From the NCBI GenBank assembly GCA_017515425.1, contig JAFWFU010000024.1:1-63323 (forward strand): 63,323 nt of DNA, in the 5' to 3' direction. This document shows, piece after piece, positions 42,576 through 52,833 of the stretch (position 1 is its first letter; every line of letters begins with the position of its first letter). A program made the position numbers and the translations under genes. Origin of the DNA: Mogibacterium sp. Its GTDB lineage: Bacteria; Bacillota; Clostridia; Peptostreptococcales; Anaerovoracaceae. Below the pieces are notes generated by a model, which worked only from the letters and a program-made list of their open reading frames with translations, was not told where the DNA came from and ran no database searches.

Positions 42576-45308
42576 ATGAAAGAGGGATACAGACCCTATT
42601 TGGAATCAACCGAAAACGTCCTTGACGAACTTGAATCGACCGCGCTCGGAATGTCCGACGAAGAAGCGGCGTCAAGGCTCGCCTCATTTGGACCGAACAA
42701 GCTCGTAGAGGCGAAGCGGAGGAGCAATTTCCTGAGATTTTTGGATCAGATGAAGGATCCAATGATTATCATACTGCTGGCTGCCGCCTTGCTTTCACTT
42801 GTAACTTCTTTGTATCAGCATGAATCGCCCACTGATGTCTTTATCATATTATTCGTGGTAATCCTTAATTCCGTCCTCGGAGTCGTTCAGGAGAACAAAG
42901 CGGAAGAAGCGATAGAGGCGTTGAAGCAGATGACCGCGGCGAAGTCTAAGGTGCTCAGGAGTGGAACCATTCAGACTGTCGAAAGCGGAAACCTCGTGCC
43001 GGGGGATATAGTCATACTCGAAGCCGGCGACAGCATACCTGCGGACGGAAGGATTATAGAAGAGGCTTCCCTGAAGGTCGAAGAAGCAGCGCTTACGGGT
43101 GAATCCGTCCCTGTCACAAAGACAGCCGCGCCGCTCTCGCTCGGAACAGACGCCAAGGACATTCCGCTCGCCGACAGGAAGAATATGCTTTATATGGGCA
43201 GCACCGTCGTATACGGGCGCGGACGCATGGTGGTAAGCGGAACGGGAATGCTGACTGAAATGGGTAAGATTGCCGACGCCATATCTCAGGCTAAGGAAGA
43301 GCTTACGCCGCTTCAGATTAAGCTGGCTCAGCTTTCCCGCATTCTGACGAGGCTTGTGCTCGGGATTTGCGTATTCATCTTTATTCTCGGAGTCATCAAG
43401 GCGGGTCATATCAGCATGGACGTTATGATAGATACCTTCATGCTTGCGATTTCGCTGGCTGTTGCCGCCATACCTGAGGGTTTGGTCGCCGTGGTCACCA
43501 TAGTGCTTTCCATGGGCGTCACGAAAATGTCTCATAGAAATGCGGTCATCAGAAGGCTCACCGCCGTCGAGACGCTCGGCTGCGCGCAGATAATCTGCTC
43601 GGACAAGACGGGAACTCTCACTCAGAATAAGATGACGGTCGTAGACTATGCGGGGCACGATCAGGATATTCTCGCCGCAGGCATGGCGCTTTGCTGTGAC
43701 GCCGAGATGAAGAAAGATGAGAACGGCGTGGAGGAGGTCGTCGGCGAGCCTACGGAAGCGGCGCTCGTCACCTATGCCTCGATTCAAAATCTGCCAAAAT
43801 CAGATCTTGTAAAGCTCTTCCCGAGGGTCGGGGAAGCTCCATTTGATTCTGGTCGTAAGATGATGTCGACCGTACACGCAAATATAGAAAAGGATGCGCC
43901 CGCAGGGCTCGATACGGAGCTCGACCGCATGGTAGCGAATTCGCCATATGTGCAGTTCACCAAGGGTGCCCCTGACGTAGTGCTTCGCCACTGTACGCAT
44001 ATACTGACAGACCACGGGGTCGTGCCGATTACGGACGCCCTGGCGGGCAATGTGAAACGCGATAATGCGAGAATGGCAGGTAAAGCCCTGCGCGTTCTCT
44101 CGCTCGCCATGAGGGTCTATGACAAGGAGCCTTCTGACTATTCTGATGAGTCGCTCGAGAAAGAGCTTATCTTCGTCGGTCTCGTCGGCATGATAGACCC
44201 AATTCGCCCCGAGGTAAAGGCAGCCGTCGCGGAATGCCGCCAGGCTGGGATAAGACCAATAATGATTACGGGGGATCAGCTCGACACCGCGGTCGCCATA
44301 GGAAAAGACCTCGGCATGATAGACAGCGCGGACGACGCAATCCTCGGCTCCGCCCTGGACGATATGACTGACGATCAGCTGATGAGCAAGATTGGTACTT
44401 ATTCCGTATATGCGAGGGTGCAGCCTGAGCATAAGGTCAGGATAGTCAAGGCGTGGCGCGCACAGCGCATGGTTACGGCTATGACGGGAGACGGAGTAAA
44501 TGACGCGCCCGCAATCAAATCTGCCGATATAGGTGTCGGCATGGGTATTACGGGCACGGACGTTACGAAGAATGTTGCGGATATGATACTCGCTGACGAC
44601 AATTTCGCGACCATAGTAGCCGCCGTCGAGGAAGGGCGCAGGATATATTCCAATATCCGAAAATGCATACAGTTCCTCCTGGCTACGAATATCAGCGAGG
44701 TGCTGTCGATACTCGTCGCTACGGTGCTGGGATTTACAATCCTAAAGCCCGCACATCTGCTTTGGATTAACCTCATCACGGATTCGCTTCCAGCGCTCGC
44801 GCTCGGTATGGAATATGCCGAGGGTGATTCCATGAAGGAAAGACCGAGGAGTGCTCGCGAAGGCGTATTCGCAGGCGGCATGGATAGGGATATACTCTAT
44901 CAGGGGAGCATCACCACAATGCTCGTCCTCGCAGCGTACTTCATAGGGGAATTCATGGAGACGGGACAGTGGCATATAACAGGCGGAAACGACGGTATCA
45001 CCATGGCATTTCTCACGATGTCCATGTGCGAGATTTTCCACTCATTCAATATGAGGTCTCGGAGAAAGTCCCTGTTCACGCTCGAGAGGCAAAATCTATG
45101 GCTTTGGGGTTCGGGGTTCGCGGCACTGCTGCTGACAACCGCCGTAATAGAAATACCGGCTCTGGCTCGTATATTCGAGTTTACGACCATAAGCCTCAGA
45201 GAATACGCAGTCGCAATGGGTCTGGCAATCCTCATCATTCCAATAGTTGAGACTGTCAAAGCTTTCCAGAGGGCGGCAGAGAGCGGAGCACGTCGTAGAC
45301 GTGCGTAG
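42576..45308 (+). CDS. P2A-type cation ATPase, probable Ca2+/Mn2+ exporter
   Basis: The protein has 910 residues. A cation-ATPase N-domain, TGES, the phosphorylation motif CSDKTGTLTQNK (Asp343), GDGVNDAPAIKSAD and ten membrane helices are present. Residues forming the transport sites of SERCA-type pumps are kept: IPEGLVAVV in M4, TNISEV (Asn and Glu) in M5 and NLITDSLPA (Asn, Thr, Asp) in M6. Ca2+ and Mn2+ pumps share this set; the upstream yybP-ykoY riboswitch makes Mn2+ export likely. GGAGG precedes the ATG. Confidence 0.93.
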   Translation: MKEGYRPYLESTENVLDELESTALGMSDEEAASRLASFGPNKLVEAKRRSNFLRFLDQMKDPMIIILLAAALLSLVTSLYQHESPTDVFIILFVVILNSVLGVVQENKAEEAIEALKQMTAAKSKVLRSGTIQTVESGNLVPGDIVILEAGDSIPADGRIIEEASLKVEEAALTGESVPVTKTAAPLSLGTDAKDIPLADRKNMLYMGSTVVYGRGRMVVSGTGMLTEMGKIADAISQAKEELTPLQIKLAQLSRILTRLVLGICVFIFILGVIKAGHISMDVMIDTFMLAISLAVAAIPEGLVAVVTIVLSMGVTKMSHRNAVIRRLTAVETLGCAQIICSDKTGTLTQNKMTVVDYAGHDQDILAAGMALCCDAEMKKDENGVEEVVGEPTEAALVTYASIQNLPKSDLVKLFPRVGEAPFDSGRKMMSTVHANIEKDAPAGLDTELDRMVANSPYVQFTKGAPDVVLRHCTHILTDHGVVPITDALAGNVKRDNARMAGKALRVLSLAMRVYDKEPSDYSDESLEKELIFVGLVGMIDPIRPEVKAAVAECRQAGIRPIMITGDQLDTAVAIGKDLGMIDSADDAILGSALDDMTDDQLMSKIGTYSVYARVQPEHKVRIVKAWRAQRMVTAMTGDGVNDAPAIKSADIGVGMGITGTDVTKNVADMILADDNFATIVAAVEEGRRIYSNIRKCIQFLLATNISEVLSILVATVLGFTILKPAHLLWINLITDSLPALALGMEYAEGDSMKERPRSAREGVFAGGMDRDILYQGSITTMLVLAAYFIGEFMETGQWHITGGNDGITMAFLTMSMCEIFHSFNMRSRRKSLFTLERQNLWLWGSGFAALLLTTAVIEIPALARIFEFTTISLREYAVAMGLAILIIPIVETVKAFQRAAESGARRRRA

Positions 45309-45338
45309 TCGAAGAATCTCACTTTAGGTGTAATTATA

Positions 45339-46799
45339 ATGGGTATTGATACTGATAGAGAAAGTAATTCATTGAAAAAGGAAGAACTAAAGCCCGACGA
45401 CGGCAGTCATCAAAAACGCGACTCGGATATATTGGGAACAGAGCCCGTACATCCCCTTCTGCTGAAAACCTCAGCACCACTTATGGTGTCCATGTTCGTC
45501 ATGGCGCTTTATAATATAGTAGACTCTATCTACCTCGGGCATTACAGCACGGATTCGCTGACAGCGGTCTCCTATTGCTTCCCCTTCCAGAGCTTCAATA
45601 TAGCCTTCGGAATCGGAACCGCCATAGGTATGAGCGCCCTGCTCTCGAGGTATCTCGGCGCAAAGCAGTACAAGAAGGCGGATAAGGTCGCCCACAACGG
45701 CTTTATCCTAGCAGCCATAAACTATATCATATTTTTCACCATAGGCTGCTTTGCGGAGCCTATCATTGGGATTGTAACCTCAGAAAGCACGAATGCGACG
45801 ATTATCTCCGAAGGTGTCAATTATCTTCGCATTACGCAGTGGCTCTCTATCGCGCCTATGATCCAGTCAATGTTCGAGAGGCTCCTCCAGGGGACGGGAA
45901 AGACGAAGTATATCTTCTATATGCAGCTTTCCGCCACCCTCTTCAACGCCGTTGTGGATCCGATCCTCATTTTTGGTTTCTTCGGTCTGCCGGCAATGGG
46001 CGCCAAAGGAGCTGCCCTGGCTACGGTATTCGGTCAGATACTCGGCTGCGTTCTCGGATATATATTCAACAGGCGATTCAACAAGGAGATAAAGCTGTCT
46101 GTCCACAAGCTTCGCCCACATTTTCAGACCATGAAGGAAATCTATAAAATAGGTATTCCGTCGATAGTCCTACAGTCCGTCGGTGCCGTAATGACATTCA
46201 GCCTCAACAAGATTTTGGGAATGTTCTCGGATTTGGCGGTCACCACATTCGGAGTCTATTTCAAGCTCCAGAGCTTCGCCTTCATGCCCCTCTTCGGCAT
46301 GAACAGCGGCTCCGTCCCAATCATAGCTTATAACTACGGGGCGGATAGGAAGGATAGGCTTGAACGCACTATGACGCTCGGCTCCAGATACGGAATCGGG
46401 CTGATGTCGCTTATGATGATAGTCTTTTGGCTCTTCGCCAAAGAGCTTATGCTTCTCTTCGATTCGCCGCCCGAAATGGTGGCTATGGGCATTGTTGCGC
46501 TTCATACAATATCGCTCAATTTCCCATTTGCCGGATATGCGATAATGAGGGGCGCAGCCTTCCAGGCTCTCGGAAAGAGCATATACAGCATGAATATCTC
46601 GCTCGTGCGCCAACTGCTGATAATTATCCCCTGCGCCTATATATATGCCAGGATAGGCGGTGTAAATGCAGTATGGTGGGCTTTCCCCTCGGCGGAGGTC
46701 GCGGGCGTTACAATGTCAATGTTTTACACCCGCCGCATTAGACGCGGCATACTCAGCAAGATGACGCCAAGAGACGCCGCAGGCAATGCAACGGAGTAG
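45339..46799 (+). CDS. MATE family efflux transporter
   Basis: The protein has 486 residues: a hydrophilic ~40-residue N-terminus and then twelve membrane helices with MatE signatures (TSAPLMVSMFVMALYNIVDSIYLGHYS; FGLPAMGAKGAALATVFGQILG). It starts 30 bp after the P-type ATPase and may be read through from its riboswitch-controlled promoter. The substrate is unknown. The ribosome site is poor. Confidence 0.9.
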   Translation: MGIDTDRESNSLKKEELKPDDGSHQKRDSDILGTEPVHPLLLKTSAPLMVSMFVMALYNIVDSIYLGHYSTDSLTAVSYCFPFQSFNIAFGIGTAIGMSALLSRYLGAKQYKKADKVAHNGFILAAINYIIFFTIGCFAEPIIGIVTSESTNATIISEGVNYLRITQWLSIAPMIQSMFERLLQGTGKTKYIFYMQLSATLFNAVVDPILIFGFFGLPAMGAKGAALATVFGQILGCVLGYIFNRRFNKEIKLSVHKLRPHFQTMKEIYKIGIPSIVLQSVGAVMTFSLNKILGMFSDLAVTTFGVYFKLQSFAFMPLFGMNSGSVPIIAYNYGADRKDRLERTMTLGSRYGIGLMSLMMIVFWLFAKELMLLFDSPPEMVAMGIVALHTISLNFPFAGYAIMRGAAFQALGKSIYSMNISLVRQLLIIIPCAYIYARIGGVNAVWWAFPSAEVAGVTMSMFYTRRIRRGILSKMTPRDAAGNATE

Positions 46800-46858
46800 C
46801 GGCTCGCTTGCAATATGACGGCTTTGGCTTATAATAGGGATGAGAAAGGAATTGAATT

Positions 46859-47941
46859 ATGGCTAAGCAAAAGAGAAAGATAATGCTCACGGGCGACAGG
46901 CCCACGGGCAGACTGCATATAGGTCATTATGTTGGGTCGCTTCGTCAGAGGCTAGAGCTTCAGGACGATTCGAGCTATGAGAAAATCTTCGTGATGATTG
47001 CCGACGCTCAGGCTCTTACCGACAATTTTGACAATCCTCAGAAGGTCAAGGAGAGCGTGTTTCAGGTCGCTCTCGACTACCTCTCTGTGGGGCTTGACCC
47101 CAAAAAGACCCATATGCTGATACAGTCCGAGGTGCCCGAGCTCCATGAGCTCACGGTTTATTATATGAACCTCGTTACGGTTTCGCGCGTACAGAGAAAC
47201 CCGACCGTAAAATCTGAATTGAAGATGAGAGGCTTTGCGGGAGACAGCGTTCCCGTTGGCTTCTTCACCTATCCGATAAGTCAGGCAAGTGACATCACGG
47301 CATTCAAGGCGACTATCGTGCCCGTCGGAGAGGATCAGGAGCCTATGCTGGAACAATGCCGAGAAATCGTGCGTTCATTCAATAGGACATACAACTGCGA
47401 CGTGCTCGTAGAGCCTGAAATATATCTGCCTCCTAATGACGCATGTCTGAGGCTTCCCGGAACGGACGGGCAGGCGAAGATGAGTAAATCCCTCGGAAAT
47501 ACTATTTATCTCTCCGATGACGAGGAGACTCTGAGAAAGAAAGTCATGTCCATGTATACGGACCCGGGACACCTCAGGGTTGAAGACCCCGGAAAGATAG
47601 AGGGCAATACGGTATTCACCTATCTGGACGCCTTCTGCCAGCCGGATGCCTTTGAGAAGTTCCTGCCTGAATACAAGGATTTGGACGAGCTGAAAGCTCA
47701 TTATCAGAGAGGCGGGCTCGGAGATGTCAAGGTCAAGAAATTCCTCTTCGCCGTGCTGAATGAATTCCTTACTCCTATCAGAGAGCGCAGAGCCTATTTC
47801 GAGGCTCACCCCGAGGAAGTAATCGCAGCACTCACAGAGGGAACGAACGAAGCCCGCAAGGCGGCGGCGGAGACCTTAGCGGACGTCAAGCACGCCATGA
47901 TGATAGACTATTTTGAGCGCTGGGAAGAAGAGTATAAATAA
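46859..47941 (+). CDS. trpS: Tryptophanyl-tRNA synthetase
   Basis: The protein has 360 residues, a class I synthetase. The HIGH motif is in [13 protein letters not shown] and the KMSKS motif in [31 protein letters not shown]-type residues ([13 protein letters not shown]) and [12 protein letters not shown] match the TrpS family. AGAAAGGAATTG precedes the ATG. It is followed by plsC at 21 bp. Confidence 0.95.
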   Translation: MAKQKRKIMLTGDRPTGRLHIGHYVGSLRQRLELQDDSSYEKIFVMIADAQALTDNFDNPQKVKESVFQVALDYLSVGLDPKKTHMLIQSEVPELHELTVYYMNLVTVSRVQRNPTVKSELKMRGFAGDSVPVGFFTYPISQASDITAFKATIVPVGEDQEPMLEQCREIVRSFNRTYNCDVLVEPEIYLPPNDACLRLPGTDGQAKMSKSLGNTIYLSDDEETLRKKVMSMYTDPGHLRVEDPGKIEGNTVFTYLDAFCQPDAFEKFLPEYKDLDELKAHYQRGGLGDVKVKKFLFAVLNEFLTPIRERRAYFEAHPEEVIAALTEGTNEARKAAAETLADVKHAMMIDYFERWEEEYK

Positions 47942-47962
47942 GGCGGAGGTATTGGAGATTTG

Positions 47963-48694
47963 ATGAATCCTTTTACCACGATACCGAAATTTATACAGGG
48001 CTATAATGCTGCCAGGGCATACAATAGCAAATGGATAAAATTCGAGAGGCTCAGAAGCGCCAAGGATATAGCAGGCGAAAGAGAAGCCATACGCCTTGGA
48101 CAGCTTAAATTCGCCGAGACGATTGCGGACAAGCTCAATATCAATATTGATATAAGCGGCGAGGAGCATATCCCGACCGATAGACCCTTTATGCTCTATA
48201 GCAATCACCAGAGCTTCGCTGACATTCCATGCCTCTGCTATGCGGTTTGCCGGAAATGTCAGCTAGGCTTTATCTCCAAATCCGAATGGAGTAAATACCA
48301 GATAATGCGCGACGCGGTAAACTATACGCGCTCCGTATTCATAGACAGGGGCAATCCGCGCGAGGCTATGCGAGCCGTGGCGAAGGTCAAGGAGCTCTTG
48401 GATATGGGCTTCAATCTGGCTATATTCCCCGAAGGAACGAGGTCGAAATGCCATGATATGAGAGAATTCAAGCCCGGAGCCTTCAAGTTTGCCGAGAAGG
48501 GAAAGGTGCCTGTGCTGCCCGTAACGATAGACGGCGGCTATAAGCTCTACGAAGAAAAAGGCAGCTATCAGCCCTGCACTGTTAAGATTGTTTTCCACCC
48601 CCTCGTACATCTCGAGGATATGGACAAACATCAGCAGAAAGAAGCCGCCGTTGAAATAGAACAGACGATAAAGAGCGCCCTCGAGAACCAATGA
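47963..48694 (+). CDS. plsC: 1-acyl-sn-glycerol-3-phosphate acyltransferase
   Basis: The protein has ~243 residues from ATG 47963, with TTGGAG 5-6 nt upstream. The LPLAT motifs are present: the catalytic NHQSFAD (His82, Asp87), FIDRGNPREAMRAV and FPEGTRSK, then PGAFKFAEKGKVPVLPVTIDG. It would make phosphatidic acid for phospholipid synthesis at the membrane. Confidence 0.9.
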   Translation: MNPFTTIPKFIQGYNAARAYNSKWIKFERLRSAKDIAGEREAIRLGQLKFAETIADKLNINIDISGEEHIPTDRPFMLYSNHQSFADIPCLCYAVCRKCQLGFISKSEWSKYQIMRDAVNYTRSVFIDRGNPREAMRAVAKVKELLDMGFNLAIFPEGTRSKCHDMREFKPGAFKFAEKGKVPVLPVTIDGGYKLYEEKGSYQPCTVKIVFHPLVHLEDMDKHQQKEAAVEIEQTIKSALENQ

Positions 48695-48727
48695 TTTGAA
48701 ACGGGGCGCTTTTACAGAGGTTTAGAT

Positions 48728-49570
48728 ATGAGAGAAATCGGCGTGTCGCTCATAAGGGAAAAAATATGCGAGCTCTTCCTCAGTGCCAATTATGCCATTT
48801 CCGAGGATATAGCCTGCGCCGTCATGGAAGCGCGGGAATCCGAGGAAGAGCCTCTTGCAAAGACCGTTCTTTCGCAGCTTTCCGAAAACTATGAGATAGC
48901 GAAGGCAGAGTCCCTTCCGATTTGTCAGGATACGGGAATGGCGATTGTATTTGCGGAAGTCGGACAGGACGTGCATATAGTCGGCGGGGATTTCTTTTCC
49001 GCTGTAAACGACGGAATGAAGCGGGCATATGATGAAGGCTATCTGCGAAAATCCGTCCTCAAAGACCCTCTCTTCGAACGCATAAATACGGGCGATAACA
49101 GCCCTGTGATCCTCCATACAGATATAGTATCAGGCGATAAGATTAAGCTCACTGCGGTCGCCAAGGGTTTCGGGAGTGAGAATATGAGCAAAATGCGGAT
49201 ATTTACTCCCGCGGAGGTAGAACAAATCCCTGACTTTATTGCAGATACGGTGGCAGATGCAGGCTCGAACTCCTGTCCCCCTGTTATCGTCGGAGTCGGG
49301 CTCGGCGGCACTGTCGAAAAGGCGGCTCTTTTGGCAAAGAAAGCCACGATAAGGCCGATAGGCAGTCACAATGAAAATCCTGGCTATGCTGCCTTGGAGA
49401 AATCTCTGCTATCTCGTATTAACAGACTCGGAATCGGGCCCGCGGGGCTTGGCGGCAGCGCGACGGCGCTCGCCGTCAATTTGGAATATCACCCCTGCCA
49501 TATCGCCTCAGTTCCCGTAGTCGTAAATCTCTGCTGCCACGCTTCAAGGCATAGCAGCTGCACCATATAA
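48728..49570 (+). CDS. fumA: Class I fumarate hydratase, alpha subunit
   Basis: The protein has 280 residues of the TtdA/Fe-S hydro-lyase alpha type. Three cysteines fit the [4Fe-4S] cluster: Cys66 (LPICQDTGMA), Cys183 (NSCPPVIVGVGLGG) and a Cys near residue 271 (VVNLCCHASRH). It forms the catalytic unit with the beta subunit encoded 73 bp downstream. L(+)-tartrate dehydratase is a possible alternative activity. It starts 33 bp after plsC. Confidence 0.88.
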   Translation: MREIGVSLIREKICELFLSANYAISEDIACAVMEARESEEEPLAKTVLSQLSENYEIAKAESLPICQDTGMAIVFAEVGQDVHIVGGDFFSAVNDGMKRAYDEGYLRKSVLKDPLFERINTGDNSPVILHTDIVSGDKIKLTAVAKGFGSENMSKMRIFTPAEVEQIPDFIADTVADAGSNSCPPVIVGVGLGGTVEKAALLAKKATIRPIGSHNENPGYAALEKSLLSRINRLGIGPAGLGGSATALAVNLEYHPCHIASVPVVVNLCCHASRHSSCTI

Positions 49571-49643
49571 GCAAATAATATAAAAGATAATCATATATTC
49601 CCCTTGAATATTATTCCCATAAACAGGGAACAGCATAATAGTT

Positions 49644-50213
49644 ATGACAAACGAAAAGAGAGTTCAGCTTCCGATAGCAAACGAGACCGCAGCCTCGCTT
49701 CGTGCGGGTGATTTACTGCTGCTTTCGGGCACCTTCTATACGGGAAGGGACGCGGCTCATGCCAGAATGATAGAAAACCTTAATAAAGGCGGCGAGCTCC
49801 CCTTCGATATAAAGGACCAGCTAATATATTATGTAGGGCCAAGTCCCGCCAAGCCCGGATATGCAGTAGGTTCAGCCGGACCGACCAGCAGCTATCGAAT
49901 GGATCCCTATACTCCGAGGCTGATTGAGCTCGGTCTGAGGGCGATGCTCGGAAAAGGTAATCGCTCCGCAGAGGTCATTTCAGCCATGCGGAAATATTCA
50001 GCCGTATATCTGACCGTTCCTGGAGGAGCCGCGGCGCTCATATCGCGTTCGATAGTCAAATCCGAGGTCATAGCATATGAGGATTTGGGGACGGAAGCGG
50101 TGCACCGCTTCACCGTAAAGGATATGCCCGTTATCGTGACTATCGACTCCCATGGGAATAATCTCTATGAAGCTGCCATAAATCGCGAGGCAAAAACATA
50201 TATAAAAAAGTGA
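49644..50213 (+). CDS. fumB: Class I fumarate hydratase, beta subunit
   Basis: The protein has 189 residues of the TtdB swivelling-domain type. RAGDLLLLSGTFYTGRDAAHARM and YYVGPSPAKPGYAVGSAGPTSSYRMDPYTPRLIELG are characteristic of beta subunits and include the substrate-binding region. The stop codon is immediately followed by the -35 element of the thiT promoter. Confidence 0.9.
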   Translation: MTNEKRVQLPIANETAASLRAGDLLLLSGTFYTGRDAAHARMIENLNKGGELPFDIKDQLIYYVGPSPAKPGYAVGSAGPTSSYRMDPYTPRLIELGLRAMLGKGNRSAEVISAMRKYSAVYLTVPGGAAALISRSIVKSEVIAYEDLGTEAVHRFTVKDMPVIVTIDSHGNNLYEAAINREAKTYIKK

Positions 50214-50242
50214 TTGACAGCATATAGTATTTGACGCATAAT
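50214..50242 (+). promoter_or_regulatory. Promoter of the TPP riboswitch/thiT unit
   Basis: TTGACA (50214-50219) and CATAAT (50237-50242) are 17 bp apart, directly upstream of the riboswitch. Confidence 0.8.
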
Positions 50243-50250
50243 GATGAAAG

Positions 50251-50331
50251 TTGCTGGGGGTGCCCACTATGGCTGAGAGCGCAGACGCGCGACCCCTATT
50301 ACTTGATCCGGATAATACCGGCGGAAGGAGG
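50251..50331 (+). promoter_or_regulatory. TPP riboswitch (THI element)
   Basis: The conserved blocks are plain: GGGGGTGCC, GGCTGAGAG, a CCCCTATTACTTGATCCGG segment equivalent to ACCTGATCTGG, GATAATACCGG, and GCGGAAGGA. The terminal GGAAGGAGG overlaps the thiT ribosome-binding site, so TPP binding would most likely block translation; I see no terminator between it and the start codon. Confidence 0.95.
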
Positions 50332-50338
50332 CATTCAT

Positions 50339-51031
50339 ATGTTTTATAATGCGGACGGTGGCTTGACCACCCTCGGCTACACCTTTGTAGCGATTCTAGT
50401 CTTTTCTCTAATCATTCTGATTGCGGTTATCACCGAGAAAAACAAAAAATTCGGCACTACTCAAATAGCATTTACGTCCATGGCGATTGCGCTCGCTACG
50501 GCTTTTTCGTTTGTAAAATTATTCAGTATGCCGATGGGCGGCTCGGTAACCCTGCTATCCATGTTCCTGGTGACCCTCGTTGCCTATTGGTATGGACCGA
50601 CAGCTGGGATAATGGCAGGCGCTGTCTACGGGCTGATTCAAATGGCGATTAACCCTTATATCATAAGCATTCCGCAAATGCTGATTGACTATATATTTGC
50701 ATTCGGCGCGCTCGGCTTGGCTGGATTTTTCAGAAATCGCAAGAATGGCATTATCAAGGGATATATATTTGGTATTTTCGGGAGATTTTTCTTCTCATTC
50801 TTGTCCGGCGTAATCTTCTTCGGAATGTATGCGCCCGAATCCTTCTCAATGCTCGGCAGGGATATTCCGCTGAACGCATACACTTATTCCGCACTGTATA
50901 ACGGCGGCTATATATTTGCAGAGGGCGTGCTGACCGTAGCCATTTTAATGATACCTGCCATGAGAAAAACCATGGAATATGTCAAGGGTATGGCAACGAA
51001 TACCCTGACGCGGCAGACGAAAAATGCATAG
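50339..51031 (+). CDS. thiT: Thiamine ECF transporter S component ThiT
   Basis: The protein has 230 residues from ATG 50339, with AAGGAGG 8 nt upstream. Six membrane helices are predicted, with LFSMPMGGSVTLLSMFLVTLVAYWYGPTAG and MAINPYIISIPQMLIDYIFAFGALGLAG matching ThiT. It captures thiamine for a shared ECF energy module that is encoded elsewhere. The TPP riboswitch upstream supports the assignment. Confidence 0.95.
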   Translation: MFYNADGGLTTLGYTFVAILVFSLIILIAVITEKNKKFGTTQIAFTSMAIALATAFSFVKLFSMPMGGSVTLLSMFLVTLVAYWYGPTAGIMAGAVYGLIQMAINPYIISIPQMLIDYIFAFGALGLAGFFRNRKNGIIKGYIFGIFGRFFFSFLSGVIFFGMYAPESFSMLGRDIPLNAYTYSALYNGGYIFAEGVLTVAILMIPAMRKTMEYVKGMATNTLTRQTKNA

Positions 51032-51097
51032 TATGCCGTAAACAGAAAATCAATGATTAGAAGATGATTGTGATGATTAGAAGATTAGCAAACTAGC

Positions 51098-51129
51098 AAA
51101 AGCGCCGGTGCGAATACCGGCGCTTTTTC
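51098..51129 (+). terminator. Terminator of thiT
   Basis: AAAGCGCCGG pairs with CCGGCGCTTT around an 8-nt loop and continues into TTTTTCG. It may also serve the facing operon that ends at 51139. Confidence 0.95.
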
Positions 51130-51138
51130 GTGAATTCT

Positions 51139-51651
51139 TCATTCCGCAAAGGATAATCTCAGTGATATTGGAAATGCTTTTTTCAGGCTCTGATAGCAGA
51201 TAGCACGCTGTAAGGCTTTGTCAATGCTTTCCCTAGCCTCTTCCTCGTCTAAAAAGGTGAACAAATAGATGTCTAGCTCTATCCCTTCAATCAGGGAAAT
51301 GCCGTCTATTCCCCTCACTCCTACAGCCGCAAGCGGATTGGCAATATCGAGTTTCGCGCGCCCTTCCAAATCCGAAATATCCTCCTGCCGCCTAAGGAAC
51401 TCTCCTCTGATACATAATAAGACCTCGGAAAGCACCGCCGCGACTATCATATCCACCGAGCTAAAGCTATTGCTCATAATGTCAAAACTGACGGCATTCT
51501 TCACGGGCAGACAACCTGCGCCGTTGTAAACCTTGATTTCCTCGTCAAGAGCAACAGCCCTATAGCGCGTGCTATATAGTTCGGATTCAGGGACAGCCCT
51601 TTTGCCGCTCCATTTCTCAGGTATTCTATCTGCAGTTTCACTTGTCATCAT
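51139..51651 (-). CDS. Unassigned small protein, possibly OsmC-like
   Basis: The protein has ~170 residues, with no signal peptide or membrane helix. A central amphipathic helix (SSVDMIVAAVLSEVLLCIRG) is followed by strand-like pieces and IDGISLIEGIELDIYLFTFLD...ALQRAICYQSLKKAFPISLRL. The order helix-strands-helix with a cysteine in the last helix recalls OsmC/Ohr-type folds, but this is weak. AAGGGG lies 5 nt before the first ATG. It overlaps the MetE-like gene by 14 bp and is the last gene of a four-gene operon. Confidence 0.6.
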   Translation of the reverse strand: MMTSETADRIPEKWSGKRAVPESELYSTRYRAVALDEEIKVYNGAGCLPVKNAVSFDIMSNSFSSVDMIVAAVLSEVLLCIRGEFLRRQEDISDLEGRAKLDIANPLAAVGVRGIDGISLIEGIELDIYLFTFLDEEEARESIDKALQRAICYQSLKKAFPISLRLSFAE

Positions 51652-52831
51652 ATATTCCCCTTAGTCGCCTTGCCGCTTCGGACATATTGAGCAGTTTCTC
51701 CCCGATTTTATCATAGGAATTGACAGGTCTGTTTGAAAAAGTGGCAAAGCCGCAGTCCGGGTTGAGGGCAATGCGATCAGAGCCTAATATATCAGCCGCT
51801 TCCCTGGCACGAGCAACCATTGAGTCCACAGACTCCACATCATCAGTCCTCGGATTGATAATACCGAGCCCTAATATCATATCGGAGTCAAGAATTCTCG
51901 GATCTCTCAGGAAAGCTCCAAGCTCTCCCGCTCTCGGGGTTGAAAACTCAAGAGCCAGCATATCGGGCGAAACATCAGCAAAGAGTTGAATAAGAGGTGT
52001 ATATGCTCCTTTCAGCAGAATTTCCTCTTTTTTCGACCAATTCCCCCTGCATATATGAATACTCGATATTGTATCTGGTGAATCAATATATCCGCACGCG
52101 GTTTTGATCAGGTGGGTCGCAAATTCGAGCTCCTCCGTCGGATCCTTACGCTTAGACAGCGACGCACACATGAAGGTGCGGGTTTTCCCTTCCGTAAACA
52201 CCACCTCTGTCAGCACGGGTTCATCAAACTGAATGAGGTCAACACCTTCCTCAAGGAGCGCGGCAATCTCCCTGCGGTAAATCTCAAGGACAGCTTCGCC
52301 GAGTTCTTCCTTCGACGCATAGCCGCGCGTGCTCACCTCGGCAAGCCACATGCTGCGCGTAACAAGATAGGGTCCGGGCAGGGTTATCTTAATCGGGAGC
52401 TTCGTATGACGCTTTATCATTCGCAGCTCCTCAAGAACGATGTCGCCGCTATAGCCAAGCCTATCTGTGCAGATTGCATTTTTTATGGAAACCGCCGGAA
52501 CATCAAGCGTGTTGAGAATCTCGTCGAAAGCCTGCTTGTCCTCGATATAGTCCATTATTTCCGCCATGCTCATCTCCGTCACGCCGGCAATCTTGTCCGA
52601 AATAAAGGAGACATAGTTGTCGCGCATGAGTTCGCCTGATACGACCATATCCATGCCGGAATCTTCCTGGAACGCAATCACCTCTGCCGTCTGTCTTTCA
52701 ACGAGCTCTTCATATTCGGCGGGCGGCATGCGCCCCGCAGCCACGAGTCTCCTTGCTCGCATGAGCTCAGAACTGCGGGGCATGGATCCCATACATGATG
52801 TGAAAAACCGATTCATCTTACACTCAGCCAT
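51638..52831 (-). CDS. MetE-like zinc methyltransferase core (no N-terminal MetE domain)
   Basis: The protein has 397 residues, about half the length of MetE, equivalent to its C-terminal catalytic barrel. The four zinc ligands of that family can be placed: His259 and Cys261 (IHICRGN), Glu295 (LALEFS) and Cys360 (LNPDCGF). GSMPRSSEL near the start and QFDEPVLTE in the middle also fit. It would activate a thiol or thiolate for methyl transfer; methyl donor and acceptor are not known. It starts 2 bp after the PhnD-like gene's stop. Confidence 0.85.
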   Translation of the reverse strand: MAECKMNRFFTSCMGSMPRSSELMRARRLVAAGRMPPAEYEELVERQTAEVIAFQEDSGMDMVVSGELMRDNYVSFISDKIAGVTEMSMAEIMDYIEDKQAFDEILNTLDVPAVSIKNAICTDRLGYSGDIVLEELRMIKRHTKLPIKITLPGPYLVTRSMWLAEVSTRGYASKEELGEAVLEIYRREIAALLEEGVDLIQFDEPVLTEVVFTEGKTRTFMCASLSKRKDPTEELEFATHLIKTACGYIDSPDTISSIHICRGNWSKKEEILLKGAYTPLIQLFADVSPDMLALEFSTPRAGELGAFLRDPRILDSDMILGLGIINPRTDDVESVDSMVARAREAADILGSDRIALNPDCGFATFSNRPVNSYDKIGEKLLNMSEAARRLRGIYDDK

Positions 52832-52833
52832 GA